NCBI GenBank assembly: GCA_017613335.1
Contig: JAGAEB010000029.1
Location: 1-26,227 of the forward strand
Direction of reading: 5' to 3'
DNA length: 26,227 nucleotides
From: Methanosarcinaceae archaeon
GTDB taxonomy: Archaea; Halobacteriota; Methanosarcinia; Methanosarcinales; Methanosarcinaceae
Shown here: positions 8,846 through 15,720 of the stretch, piece by piece
How the letters are laid out: every line of letters begins with the position of its first letter
How positions within the stretch are numbered: the stretch's first letter is position 1
Translations under genes and position numbers: made by a program
Notes under the pieces: model-generated
Databases searched by the model: none
What the model saw: only the letters and a program-made list of their open reading frames with translations
What the model was told of the DNA's origin: nothing

Positions 8846-9775
8846 ATGAGTGCAGATATTTTTACGAAGAGTCTTGAGAAATCTTTTGATACATATAAAA
8901 ACAATTTCACGGCGTACATCATTGCGTCAGCGATCGCGTTTCTTGCTTCTTTTATTATCCCGTTTCTGATGCCGCCGATGCTCTACGGCATGACATATAT
9001 GGGCATCAAAGGCGCGCGTGAAGGAAAAACACAGGTAGAAGATCTGTTTGAACCGTTCCGTTCGTTAAAGACTTTTGTCAGAAGTTACTTCTACGGCTTC
9101 GTCGTCTTTCTGATCATCGTTGTCCTGTTTGTCGCTTTCCTCCTTATTATCGCAGGAGTCACTTTCGTGATGTCAGGCGATTATTCGGCTTACACGCCGG
9201 AAGCTGTTCTGGCAGCGCTGCTGGCGGCTTTTGTTCTGCTCATCGTTTCAATCGTCATTTCATTCGGTCTCCTTTACTCAGAGGTCATTTATGTCATGGA
9301 CACGGAAACAGGCGTTCTGAGCGCCATTTCGCAGAGCATCTCTCTGACCGGAAAGAACATTGCTGCGACAGTCTGCCTTCTGGCGGCCATGTACATCATC
9401 AATCTGATCGGAAGCTGCGCCGGCGGCATTCTGGTCATCCTGACTTTCCCGTTTTCCGTTGTCCTTCTGTCCCATCTGACGATCGATCTGAAAGAAAAGC
9501 AGGTAAAAGACGCCGAAAAAGAGAACGAAGGATATGAAGACGTTGAAGACGGCGAAGAAGAGGACGGCAGTTACGAATATGCCGAGTTTGAAGAAGAATA
9601 CGTCGAAGAAACCATCACGGATGCCGGAACGACAACGGACGGAGCCGGAAATGCGGATGACGTCCCGGAAGAATCCGTAAAAGATGAAGAATACCGATTC
9701 CTGAAATCAGGCAGAGTCCTGAAATCAGGCAGAAACAAGGTATCAGAGACCGGAAAGGACAATGTCGGGCAATGA
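8846..9775 (+). CDS. DUF4013 family membrane protein with acidic C-terminal tail
   Basis: The protein has 309 residues and an unknown function. Residues about 1-215 match the DUF4013 pattern: an N-terminal amphipathic start (FTKSLEKSFDTYKNNFTAYI), several transmembrane helices, the hallmark YGMTYMGIKGAREGK, and a second helical block after YSEVIYVMDTETGVLSAISQS. The last 95 or so residues are a charged, disordered-looking tail rich in Glu and Asp. It includes a near-perfect 18-base repeat at about 9701-9735 coding FLKSGR-VLKSGR. The frame is open from ATG 8822, but GGAGG at 8835-8839 sits 6 bases before ATG 8846 and decides the start. It is related to the protein at 11219-11863. Confidence 0.82.
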   Translation: MSADIFTKSLEKSFDTYKNNFTAYIIASAIAFLASFIIPFLMPPMLYGMTYMGIKGAREGKTQVEDLFEPFRSLKTFVRSYFYGFVVFLIIVVLFVAFLLIIAGVTFVMSGDYSAYTPEAVLAALLAAFVLLIVSIVISFGLLYSEVIYVMDTETGVLSAISQSISLTGKNIAATVCLLAAMYIINLIGSCAGGILVILTFPFSVVLLSHLTIDLKEKQVKDAEKENEGYEDVEDGEEEDGSYEYAEFEEEYVEETITDAGTTTDGAGNADDVPEESVKDEEYRFLKSGRVLKSGRNKVSETGKDNVGQ

Positions 9776-9827
9776 TCCCGGGCCATCGTCTGTGCCGGTT
9801 CCTGTCTGATGCGCATCACACAGATCA

Positions 9828-9880
9828 GGAAAACGATCGTTCATGAGAATATCCGGATCGTTTTCCGGTCTCTTTTTTTA
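9828..9880 (+). terminator. Terminator of the first DUF4013 gene
   Basis: An 11-bp stem (9828-9838, GGAAAACGATC, with 9856-9866) with a 17-base loop is followed by TCTCTTTTTTTA. Confidence 0.75.
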
Positions 9881-10133
9881 TTTTCAGATGATCTTTTCAG
9901 ATCGTCATCAGAAATTGCCGCGCCGCCCGGAAAGGACGGATAAGCACCCGGAAATTCCGGGAATTTTTCCGAAGAAGGACAGAAAATATCAGAAAATTCC
10001 TGCAGACGGACAAAAAAGAAAGAAAGGATGCAGACCGATTTCGGAACACATCATCAAAAATTTTGAATGCAATGCATAATGATTTTATAAAAACGTGCCC
10101 AGTAGACACTGCCGTGTTTTTTGGCGGATTTTT
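9881..10133. other. Intergenic stretch with no supported gene
   Basis: Open frames on both strands here are short, carry no ribosome site and have Arg/Lys/Pro-rich composition unlike the neighbours. I see no tRNA, repeat array or mobile element remnant. Confidence 0.5.
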
Positions 10134-10466
10134 TGCTATACGCAACATTTAAATACTACATGTGTGTAAGAGGTGAATTGCAGGCATAACTGCAACGGTG
10201 ATTCATATAACCTCCAAAGACACGATGAAAAACGTTGCTGATGCATTCAGAAATGTCTGTCATCCCGAAAGGGAGATCCACAAACCACATAAAAACGAAA
10301 CTCTGTAGATTTTAAAAACGTTCTGCAACCCAAAAAGCACATAAAAAACGAAAACCACAAACCCATAAACCCACAAATCCATAAAATACTGTAAAACCAC
10401 AAACACATCCCCAAAACGGATAAGTATTCCGCCGATGAGGAATTTTTCCTCATCGGCCTTTTTTTT
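10134..10466 (+). ncRNA. Candidate structured small RNA (or micro-ORF) transcription unit
   Basis: A TATA-like ATTTAAATAC (10147-10156; also GCTATACG at 10135-10142) predicts transcription from about 10165-10177. The 5' end can fold into a compact nested hairpin: GAGGT 10170-10174 with ACCTC 10210-10214, GAAT 10175-10178 with ATTC 10201-10204, and TGCAG 10179-10183 with CTGCA 10190-10194. A second hairpin with a GAAA tetraloop (TCCCGAAAGGGA) is at about 10262-10273. An A-rich, C-A-C-A-A-A repetitive stretch follows (10275-10405), then a strong terminator at 10431-10466. No conserved RNase P, SRP or tRNA feature is seen. Alternatively, a short frame from GTG 10198 to TAG (about 36 residues, ITSKDTMKNVADAFRNV) could be translated. 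Confidence 0.35.
10431..10466 (+). terminator. Strong intrinsic terminator in the intergenic region
   Basis: A 12-bp stem (GCCGATGAGGAA, 10431-10442, with 10446-10457) with a 3-base loop is followed by CTTTTTTTT. No protein gene ends here, so it most likely ends the unit starting near 10165. Confidence 0.8.
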
Positions 10467-11085
10467 GGTCTGTCTCTCTGCCCGTATCCTGCCTGTATTT
10501 TCCTGTTCTTTCGGTTTTTCTTTTCTGATCTTTTCTTATTATCTGATGTTCTTCCGGGTCACAGAAAAGACCGGAAAGCATCCCGGGGAAAACATGAAGG
10601 AGAACAATTGAAAAAAGACGGACGATGCTGCACGGAACTTCCGAGGTTTCGTGAAGGGCGTTTTCGCACATTGTATCAAAATTTTTGACACCATATCCGA
10701 CTGAAAAAATCATCGGAAATCGTGCCGCACGCCGGACATCCTCCGGAAAAACAGATTTTCAGACCGGAACTGTTCGGATGGCGGCCGATCAGAAGTCATT
10801 TCAGGAGATTGTTTCAGATTGACTTATATATCGGAAGAATACATAAGTAATAATGCAATCCGGTCGGAATCAGTTTGTCTTCTGTATTCAGATCTCCGGA
10901 CATGGATCATTTCATGCCGCTGAAATATTCAGCCGGGAAATGTATTGTACAGGAACCGGGAAGACATCAATGAAGTATGAATGCCGCAGGGTTGACCGAT
11001 TGAAAGAGTCAGATTGTCCTTCGGACAGTATGATGACAATATGATGATTTCATGAGGAAATCGTATCTGTGATTCTTGTTTTGAG
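10467..11085. other. Intergenic stretch, no convincing gene
   Basis: Two weak signs of expression are present. The first is AAGGAG at 10597-10602 followed by TTG 10608 and a 26-codon frame with a Cys pair (GRCCTEL). The second is a good TATA-like CTTATATATC at 10821-10831, 27 bases before ATG 10853, which opens a 63-codon frame that would be leaderless. Neither translation resembles a known family. The composition of both is unconvincing, so no gene is called. Confidence 0.4.
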
Positions 11086-11163
11086 AAGATCTGCCGCCGT
11101 AGGCAGATTGAATTTGTCAGATGATCTGTGCTGACCGGCCTTGAACAGGCCGGTATGCCGGTC
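11086..11163 (+). promoter_or_regulatory. Hairpins upstream of the second DUF4013 gene
   Basis: Two hairpins lie ahead of the gene. The first is ATCTGCC 11089-11095 with GGCAGAT 11102-11108. The second is ACCGGCCT 11134-11141 with AGGCCGGT 11147-11154. The second arm can pair alternatively: GACCGGC 11133-11139 with GCCGGTC 11157-11163. They may be leader structures or weak terminators. No riboswitch class is recognised. Confidence 0.35.
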
Positions 11164-11218
11164 ATACGGACAAGATGTAAACTGTAAACATTTGTTAAAA
11201 AAGCAAAGGAGATTAAAT

Positions 11219-11863
11219 ATGAGCTTAGATGCAGTCACCGACAGCCTCAAGCAGTCATTGGATCTTTTCAAAAACAATGCTGTTGCACTGGTCGTCGGCA
11301 CTATCATTTCCATGATATTGGTTTGTCTGATCGTCACTGCAGGACCGGGAATATACGGTCTTGCGTATATGGCCGTCAAAGCATTCCGCGGTGAAAAAGT
11401 TGAGATCGGCGATGTTTTCTTCGCCTTCCGCTCAGTCAAGCGTTTCATCAGAGGCTGGATGTTTGCGATCGTTCTCTTTGTCCTGGTGTTCATCATCGGT
11501 ATTATCGCAGGCATTCTGTTCGGCGTTCTTTCCCAGATCAATGAATATCTTGCCGTCATGGCATTCTTCATCGCATACATCCTCATATTCCTTGTTATGA
11601 TCGGTCTGGTGTATGCCGAGACGATCTTCGTCCTGGATTCTTCCAAGGGTGTCATTGATGCAATGAAAGAAAGCCTGTCCATTTCCAAAGAAAACATCCT
11701 CGCGACGATTGTTGCCATTATCATCATATCCATCCTCACATTCATCGGAAGCCTTGTTTTCGGTATCCTGGCACTGATCACGACGCCGATCTGCAACCTG
11801 TTCCTCATCAGTCTGGTCAAAGAACTGAGACCGGAGATCCCGGACACGGCTGATGATGTCTGA
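11219..11863 (+). CDS. DUF4013-like membrane protein
   Basis: The protein has 214 residues and is a compact paralogue of the protein at 8846-9775. It shares the amphipathic start (TDSLKQSLDLFKNN), the hallmark YGLAYMAVKAFRGEKVEIGDVFFAFRSV, and the block YAETIFVLDSSKGVIDAMKESLS followed by two more helices. Five or six transmembrane segments are evident. It has only a 13-residue polar tail (PEIPDTADDV) and lacks the acidic extension of its relative. The start is fixed by AAAGGAG at 11205-11211, seven bases before the ATG, although the frame is open upstream to 11141. A strong terminator follows. The function is unknown. The family is common in methanogens. Confidence 0.82.
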   Translation: MSLDAVTDSLKQSLDLFKNNAVALVVGTIISMILVCLIVTAGPGIYGLAYMAVKAFRGEKVEIGDVFFAFRSVKRFIRGWMFAIVLFVLVFIIGIIAGILFGVLSQINEYLAVMAFFIAYILIFLVMIGLVYAETIFVLDSSKGVIDAMKESLSISKENILATIVAIIIISILTFIGSLVFGILALITTPICNLFLISLVKELRPEIPDTADDV

Positions 11864-11939
11864 AAAAGATATCAGTAAAGAAACAGATCCGTCAGATTCC
11901 CGCACACGACTGCAGGAGGCAGAACAGGATCGTCCCGGA

Positions 11940-11976
11940 GGAGACTGAATGCTTATGCGTTCAGTCTCCTTTTTTT
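11940..11976 (+). terminator. Terminator of the second DUF4013 gene
   Basis: GGAGACTGAA 11940-11949 pairs with TTCAGTCTCC 11960-11969, followed by seven T. Its stem sequence recurs at 13015-13051. Confidence 0.85.
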
Positions 11977-11997
11977 ATTCAGATACTGTTGTTATGG

Positions 11998-12042
11998 TCC
12001 GGTTGTTCATATTCAGTTTGTTCACATCCGGTTTGTTCAGCG
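11998..12042. repeat. 15-bp tandem repeat (three units)
   Basis: Three consecutive 15-base units share the core GTTTGTTCA, starting near 11998, 12013 and 12028. They lie just upstream of the TATA-like box of the zinc-ribbon gene. Confidence 0.6.
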
Positions 12043-12062
12043 TACGAGAATGCCGGAAACAT

Positions 12063-12076
12063 CGGATATAAATAAT
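12063..12076 (+). promoter_or_regulatory. TATA-like box of the zinc-ribbon/CD225 gene
   Basis: GGATATAAATAATATT lies about 50 bases upstream of ATG 12122 and predicts a leader of about 25 bases carrying the GGAGG site. Confidence 0.5.
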
Positions 12077-12121
12077 ATTTCGGAGTCATGTCAGATACTG
12101 CTGAAAGGAGGGAGAGATCAG

Positions 12122-12625
12122 ATGTTCTGTACAGAATGCGGTAAAGCTCTTGAAGATGATGAAAAAGTCTGTCGGGTATGCGGGAAAGTCTTGACGGAAG
12201 ACATTCCGGAAAGCCTCATGCAGGCAGAAGAAACACAGGAAGAAGCAAAAGGAGAAACACAGGAAGAAGCAAAAGGAGAAACACAGGACGCGACAACACA
12301 GGAAAGACTGCCGGAAAACGGATCAGTCAGTCAGGCCGGATCTGCCCCGGGAAAGATCATTATTTCAGACAGTCTCCAATTGATCATCGTGGCTGTCCTG
12401 ACGATCATCAATATGTATCTTCTCCGGATCTTTGCGATCGGTTCGGTAATCCTCATTATTCTTGCGCTGAGCTCAAAAACTCAGGAAGATGCCGAACGGA
12501 TGGTCAGATATGCAAAATGGTGCGGCATTGCAGGTATCATCATGTTCATAGTTTGCGTGATCCTGCTCGTCGTCATAATCGGGTTCTACAGTGTCTCATC
12601 TGTCGAATCTGTCAGTCCGTCATGA
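12122..12625 (+). CDS. Zinc-ribbon membrane protein with CD225/dispanin-like helices
   Basis: The protein has 167 residues. A zinc ribbon is at the N-terminus, with C3, C6, C17 and C20 (CTECGKAL ... CRVCGKV). A Glu/Lys/Gln linker follows (about residues 35-80) that contains a 24-bp repeat coding ETQEEAKG. Two transmembrane helices are at about 86-112 and 133-157, separated by the loop SSKTQEDAERMVRYAKWCG. The helix-loop-helix arrangement, with Ala/Lys-rich loop and small residues, resembles the CD225 (dispanin) family. The match is by eye and not certain. The start is ATG 12122, with GGAGGGAG at 12107-12114. The frame is open further upstream to 12050. The role is unknown. A second, damaged copy lies at 13132-13458. 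Confidence 0.72.
   Translation: MFCTECGKALEDDEKVCRVCGKVLTEDIPESLMQAEETQEEAKGETQEEAKGETQDATTQERLPENGSVSQAGSAPGKIIISDSLQLIIVAVLTIINMYLLRIFAIGSVILIILALSSKTQEDAERMVRYAKWCGIAGIIMFIVCVILLVVIIGFYSVSSVESVSPS
12235..12296 (+). repeat. 24-bp in-frame tandem repeat in the zinc-ribbon gene linker
   Basis: Two full copies and a partial third copy of a 24-base unit (starting GAAACACAGGAAGAAGC) encode ETQEEAKG repeats in the linker between zinc ribbon and membrane helices. Confidence 0.8.
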
Positions 12626-12685
12626 TGCCCGGAAGAAAAAATATCGGAAACAGGCACTGTGCCCGATATTGTAAAAAGAAAAAAA

Positions 12686-12719
12686 CCTGCATGAGATCAG
12701 TCTCGTGCAGGCTTTTTTA
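12686..12719 (+). terminator. Terminator of the zinc-ribbon/CD225 gene
   Basis: CCTGCATGAGA 12686-12696 pairs with TCTCGTGCAGG 12701-12711 (one G-T pair) around a TCAG loop, followed by six T. A run of A before the stem means it may also work on the other strand. Confidence 0.85.
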
Positions 12720-12752
12720 TCAGACTTTGCAGAAGCCGGGGTGATCAGAGAT

Positions 12753-13006
12753 GACCAGACTTTTCCTGCTTTCAGGATCGCGCAGACGTTTTCGACTTCG
12801 GCGATGAATTCGTCCTGCGTGACGCCTGCCCGGCAGGCGATCATCGGATCGGAATCACAGCTGTTGCTTTTGGCATCATATCCCGGAAGGGAAAGAATGC
12901 CCTGAGCCGTGGTCGTGCTGCCCGGCGTGCTTTCGCCGATGACCGGCTGATCCGTCTTCGGCGCGAGCTCCTGTCCGATCCTGACAGCGTTTTCAAAGAT
13001 CTTTTG
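12753..13006 (-). pseudogene. cobT fragment with a large internal deletion
   Basis: Read on the minus strand this is a second copy of part of cobT. The segment FENAVRIGQELAPKTDQP through GESTPGSTTTAQG to SCDSDPM matches intact CobT residues about 127-182. It then jumps directly to ACRAGVTQDEFIAEVENV, matching the C-terminus from about residue 325. About 426 bases (142 codons) are missing, and the join keeps the frame. The copy has no start region and the original stop is lost. It has substitutions including GG to GS in the STPGGTTTAQG motif. It abuts a copy of the 11.94-kb terminator at its 5' side. It is a remnant of a duplicated cobT and is very unlikely to make an active enzyme. Confidence 0.85.
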
Positions 13007-13012
13007 TCCTGA

Positions 13013-13051
13013 GGGAGGCTGAATGCCTGTACATTCAGTCTCCTTTTTTTA
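13013..13051 (+). terminator. Second copy of the GGAGxCTGAA terminator
   Basis: GGAGGCTGAATG at about 13015-13026 pairs with CATTCAGTCTCC at about 13032-13043, followed by seven T. The stem and T-tract closely match 11940-11976, yet no plus-strand gene ends before it. Upstream lies the minus-strand cobT fragment, so it looks like a duplicated segment. Confidence 0.75.
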
Positions 13052-13131
13052 ATCAGATTTTATTTCGATACTGCTTTTCAGTATATGGTATTTCAGAAAT
13101 CAGAATATCTGCGAGATCCGGAAAAGAAACA

Positions 13132-13458
13132 AAGTTCTGTGCGCACTGCGGTGCAGAAATCCTGAAAGAAGCAGAAATCTGCATGAAATGCGGATGCGCT
13201 TGTGAAGATGTCAGGAAAAAGGAAAACCCAAGAGTGAAAAATCAGACAACTGTCCTGATTCTTTCAGTCATCAATATATTTCTTTGCTTCCCTCTGGGAC
13301 TCATCGCATTGATCTTTGTTTTCCTGGCAATGAGCGCAGACACTCAGGAAGAAGCGGACAGAAAGATCAAAACTGCAACCATGTGCAACTATGTATCAAT
13401 CGTTATCTTGGTCTTATATCTCTTATATTTTATCGTTATAATCGGTTTCAGTCACTGA
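13132..13458 (+). pseudogene. Zinc-ribbon/CD225-like paralogue lacking a start codon
   Basis: This 108-codon frame parallels the gene at 12122-12625. It has a zinc ribbon KFCAHCGAEI ... CMKCGCAC, a short linker, two membrane helices and the loop SADTQEEADRKIKTATMCN. Where the first gene has CAG-ATG-TTC-TGT, this one has ACA-AAG-TTC-TGT. The upstream GGAGG has decayed to GGAAAAG. The frame is open upstream but offers no ATG, GTG or TTG. The first internal ATG (13183) would delete the first CxxC pair and leave a half zinc ribbon. The gene lacks the Glu-rich repeat of its relative. It is probably inactive, or makes a 91-residue product from ATG 13183. A terminator follows. Confidence 0.65.
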
Positions 13459-13511
13459 GATCAGACTGAAAAAGAGATCCGTTCTGCAACGGTCGGAATA
13501 AGAGATTATCA

Positions 13512-13565
13512 AAAGGCGGCAGAAGTTTCAAAATCATACGGAACTTCTGTCGCCTTTCTTTTTTT
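13512..13565 (+). terminator. Terminator after the second zinc-ribbon copy
   Basis: A long stem pairs about 13512-13529 (AAAGGCGGCAGAAGTT) with 13540-13557, followed by CTTTCTTTTTTT. It also faces the end of the minus-strand DUF2752 remnant. Confidence 0.75.
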
Positions 13566-13640
13566 GCATACATCACGCATGCACACGGCACGTTTACAGA
13601 CATTACGCACACTTACAGTACGTTTGCATACATCACGCCC
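13563..13640. repeat. Short imperfect repeats rich in CATACATCACGC-like words
   Basis: TTTGCATACATCACGC occurs at about 13563 and 13623, flanking related GTTTACAGACATTACGCAC words. This is a degenerate tandem array between convergent genes. Confidence 0.5.
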
Positions 13641-13658
13641 GTATGCCGCAAAACCACA

Positions 13659-14097
13659 TCACGGCGCAAGGATCGTAAAAGGATAAACAGGGATATTTCT
13701 GAGAACGGCATAAAGCAATATCAGAAAAGAAACGGTTCCTGCTGTTTTCAGAGATATTTCCGGGAAAGGAAGAATGTCTTTGCCTGTAACGATGAGCAGG
13801 TACGTTTTCAACAGATAGTAACCTACACACGGCAATGCGATCACAAAAAAGATATTGTGGCCGGCAGCGCTGCACAGATCAAAATTAAAAAGATCGGCAA
13901 GCGCGTGTCGATCCGCATCCGGGACAATATAATCCCGTCAGTTCATAGACCGGACAGAAAAACGGAGATCCGTAATTCCTGAAGATAAAAATACCGGTGA
14001 GCAGAAACAGAGGACAGCCGACAGCAACAGCAATGCGGAAAAAAAGAGTTGTACGGATATATTTAATAAGAACATTAAGATCATCTGTCGGCGCCAT
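13659..14097 (-). pseudogene. DUF2752 membrane protein, frameshifted
   Basis: From ATG 14097 (MAPTDDLNVL) the frame shows a transmembrane helix and then the DUF2752 signature CPVYELTGLYCPGCGSTRA. It then runs out of frame to TAA near 13885. The expected continuation is found in another frame, ADLFNFDLCSAAGHNIFFV, then two more membrane helices (ALPCVGYYLLKTYL; VSFLILLYAVLRNI) to a stop at 13659. A small insertion or deletion at about 13900-13906 explains this. DUF2752 proteins have unknown function and often sit beside CD225/TM2-type membrane proteins, which fits the neighbours here. No good ribosome site precedes ATG 14097. The same frame is open upstream to 14196. Confidence 0.78.
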
Positions 14098-14263
14098 GAT
14101 ATGTCTCGTTGAAATCGATACAGGAAAAAAGATCAGGAAAAAGGAATTTCCGCTGTTTCCCTTTCCCTGACTATGATGCAGATGACAGAAATACATTTCT
14201 GTATCCGATGTATTGCCGGTTCCGCAATGCTGCGCTTTTTGACTTTTGAGATATGACCGGTTT

Positions 14264-15322
14264 TCAGACTTTTCCGGCTTTCAGGATCGCACAGACGTTT
14301 TCGACTTCGGCGACGAATTCATCCTGCGTGAAGCCGGCCTGGCAGGCGAGGTACATGGCACCGCCGGCGCCGGCGCCTTCTTTGATCGTGCCTTCGTCGT
14401 AGCGGCGGATGCCGGGGAGGGATGATCTGCCGAAGCCGGGGTCGGCGATGTAGGCTTTGAAGCCGATCTTTCCGGAAAGTTCCGTGAAGTTGGCGGTCGC
14501 GTCTTCTTTGACGTATTTGGTCGTTGCGAGAGAGACGTTTTCGAGATTCTGGCCGTTTGCCTTGGCGCAGGCGAAAACGGCGGCCATCTGCGTGCCGCCG
14601 GCAAGGATGATCTTCATTTTCGGGTCATATTTTTTGAAACCGGCAACGAGACCCATGACGACCGGCATCATCGGGTCTCCCAGATATTGAATAGCTTTGA
14701 AGGGGTCGTTTCTGAAACAGCCGAAAGTCAGGCCTGATTTTTCCATCGCGGCTTTCAGGACTTCTTCTTTGAGATTCATCGGGTTCGAATCACAGCTGCT
14801 GCTGCTTTTGGCATCGTACCCGAGCAGGGAGAGAACGCCCTGCGCTGTTGTTGTGCCGCCGGGGGTGCTTTCGCCGATGACCGGCTGATCCGTCTTCGGT
14901 GCGAGTTCCTGTCCGATCCGGACAGCGTCCTCAAAGATCTTTTCCGGATCATGGACGGCAATGCCTGTCCTGAAATCTTCGCCGCACTGCGCGCAGGTTG
15001 AACAGACCGGGACGCAGGCATCCGGTTTCTGAAGAAGACCCGCATCAACGAAGGCGTACGGGATCTTTGTCAGGTTGAGCGATGTCCTCGTGATGACGGC
15101 CGGCGTCGGCGTATCGAGCGGCGGCGTCATCGGCAGGCACGGAACGCTGATGATGTTTCCCGTGTGCATGATCTCGCTGTCGCCGGTCGGCGTCAGAACG
15201 GTCAGCTCGGCCGTCTTTCCGGCACCGGAGAGCCCGGGGATCTGGGAGATGCGTGTGTTTCCGAGAACACAGATGTATAACGGCTTTTCGGCTTTTTCAG
15301 GAGCAGGTGTAACCCAAGACAT
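14264..15322 (-). CDS. cobT: Nicotinate-nucleotide--dimethylbenzimidazole phosphoribosyltransferase family protein (archaeal CobT, TIGR00303)
   Basis: The protein has 352 residues. Archaeal CobT-family proteins activate the lower-ligand base of cobamides by moving ribose phosphate from nicotinate mononucleotide. Methanogens need cobamides for methyl transfer. The sequence shows VLGNTRISQIPGLSGAGKT near the N-terminus, VIGESTPGGTTTAQGVLS near residue 150, KIILAGGTQMAAVFA near 235, and the C-terminal GAGAGGAMYLACQAGFTQDEF. Length is normal for the archaeal family. The exact substrate is not proven for this group. GAGG seven bases upstream supports the start. A deleted second copy of the same gene lies at 12753-13006. 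It is divergent from hmgA across 460 bases. Confidence 0.88.
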   Translation of the reverse strand: MSWVTPAPEKAEKPLYICVLGNTRISQIPGLSGAGKTAELTVLTPTGDSEIMHTGNIISVPCLPMTPPLDTPTPAVITRTSLNLTKIPYAFVDAGLLQKPDACVPVCSTCAQCGEDFRTGIAVHDPEKIFEDAVRIGQELAPKTDQPVIGESTPGGTTTAQGVLSLLGYDAKSSSSCDSNPMNLKEEVLKAAMEKSGLTFGCFRNDPFKAIQYLGDPMMPVVMGLVAGFKKYDPKMKIILAGGTQMAAVFACAKANGQNLENVSLATTKYVKEDATANFTELSGKIGFKAYIADPGFGRSSLPGIRRYDEGTIKEGAGAGGAMYLACQAGFTQDEFVAEVENVCAILKAGKV

Positions 15323-15579
15323 AGAAGAACCTCGAAAATATCAGAATATCCCGGCGGAGACGGCGCCGGGAACTGATGAAGATAACGGGCATAAAACGAT
15401 TTCATAGAATAAGAACTATTTGTTAAACATATTTGAAAACTTAAAAATAAAAAATGAAGGACAGACAGAGATTCAGCATGAAGAAGCCTGAAAACAAATG
15501 AACGGGAGATGTCTGAAAGATAAAGGGCAGTTGAAAAAGGTATAAAACAGAAACAGGCGCAGATTGTTCGTAAACGGCA
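15323..15579. other. Gap between divergent cobT and hmgA, no gene seen
   Basis: The stretch is A-rich, particularly 15420-15480, and must hold the cobT promoter. A clear box could not be placed: AAATATGTTTAA near 15425-15437 on the minus strand is one candidate. The frames overlapping it have poor composition. Confidence 0.4.
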
Positions 15580-15590
15580 ACATATAAATG
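15580..15590 (+). promoter_or_regulatory. TATA-like box of hmgA
   Basis: ACATATAAATGATA predicts transcription from about 15608. That leaves a leader of about 170 bases before ATG 15782, which contains the 17-bp repeat array. Confidence 0.4.
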
Positions 15591-15634
15591 ATATTGAGGA
15601 ATATTCCGCAGAAATCAGATTGATACGGAGCCGT

Positions 15635-15720
15635 CTGTAAAAGACGGTTTCTGCAGAAGATAACAGCCTGCAGAAGACGACTGTCTGCAGAAGACGACTG
15701 TCTGCAGAAGACGACTGTCT
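15635..15720 (+). repeat. 17-bp tandem repeat in the hmgA leader
   Basis: Three identical 17-base units CTGCAGAAGACGACTGT are at 15668-15684, 15685-15701 and 15702-15718. They are preceded by two diverged units (15635-15650 and 15651-15667). They lie between the predicted promoter and the hmgA ribosome site. Confidence 0.85.

Noticed and set aside
10247..10453. 68-residue minus-strand hydrophobic frame
   Set aside because: It starts inside the terminator hairpin and follows the C-A-C-A-A-A repeats. There is no ribosome site, and the Trp/Phe/Cys richness comes from the repeat sequence.
10598..10690. Mobile element remnant suggested by the Cys-rich 26-codon frame
   Set aside because: No inverted repeats, transposase motifs or target duplications are visible nearby.
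12178..12744. 188-residue frame overlapping the zinc-ribbon gene
   Set aside because: It is a shifted frame with Arg/His-rich composition and no start signal. The overlapping frame has the zinc ribbon, helices and ribosome site.
14781..14800. tRNA T-loop-like GGTTCGAATC
   Set aside because: It lies within the cobT coding sequence, and no cloverleaf can be built around it.
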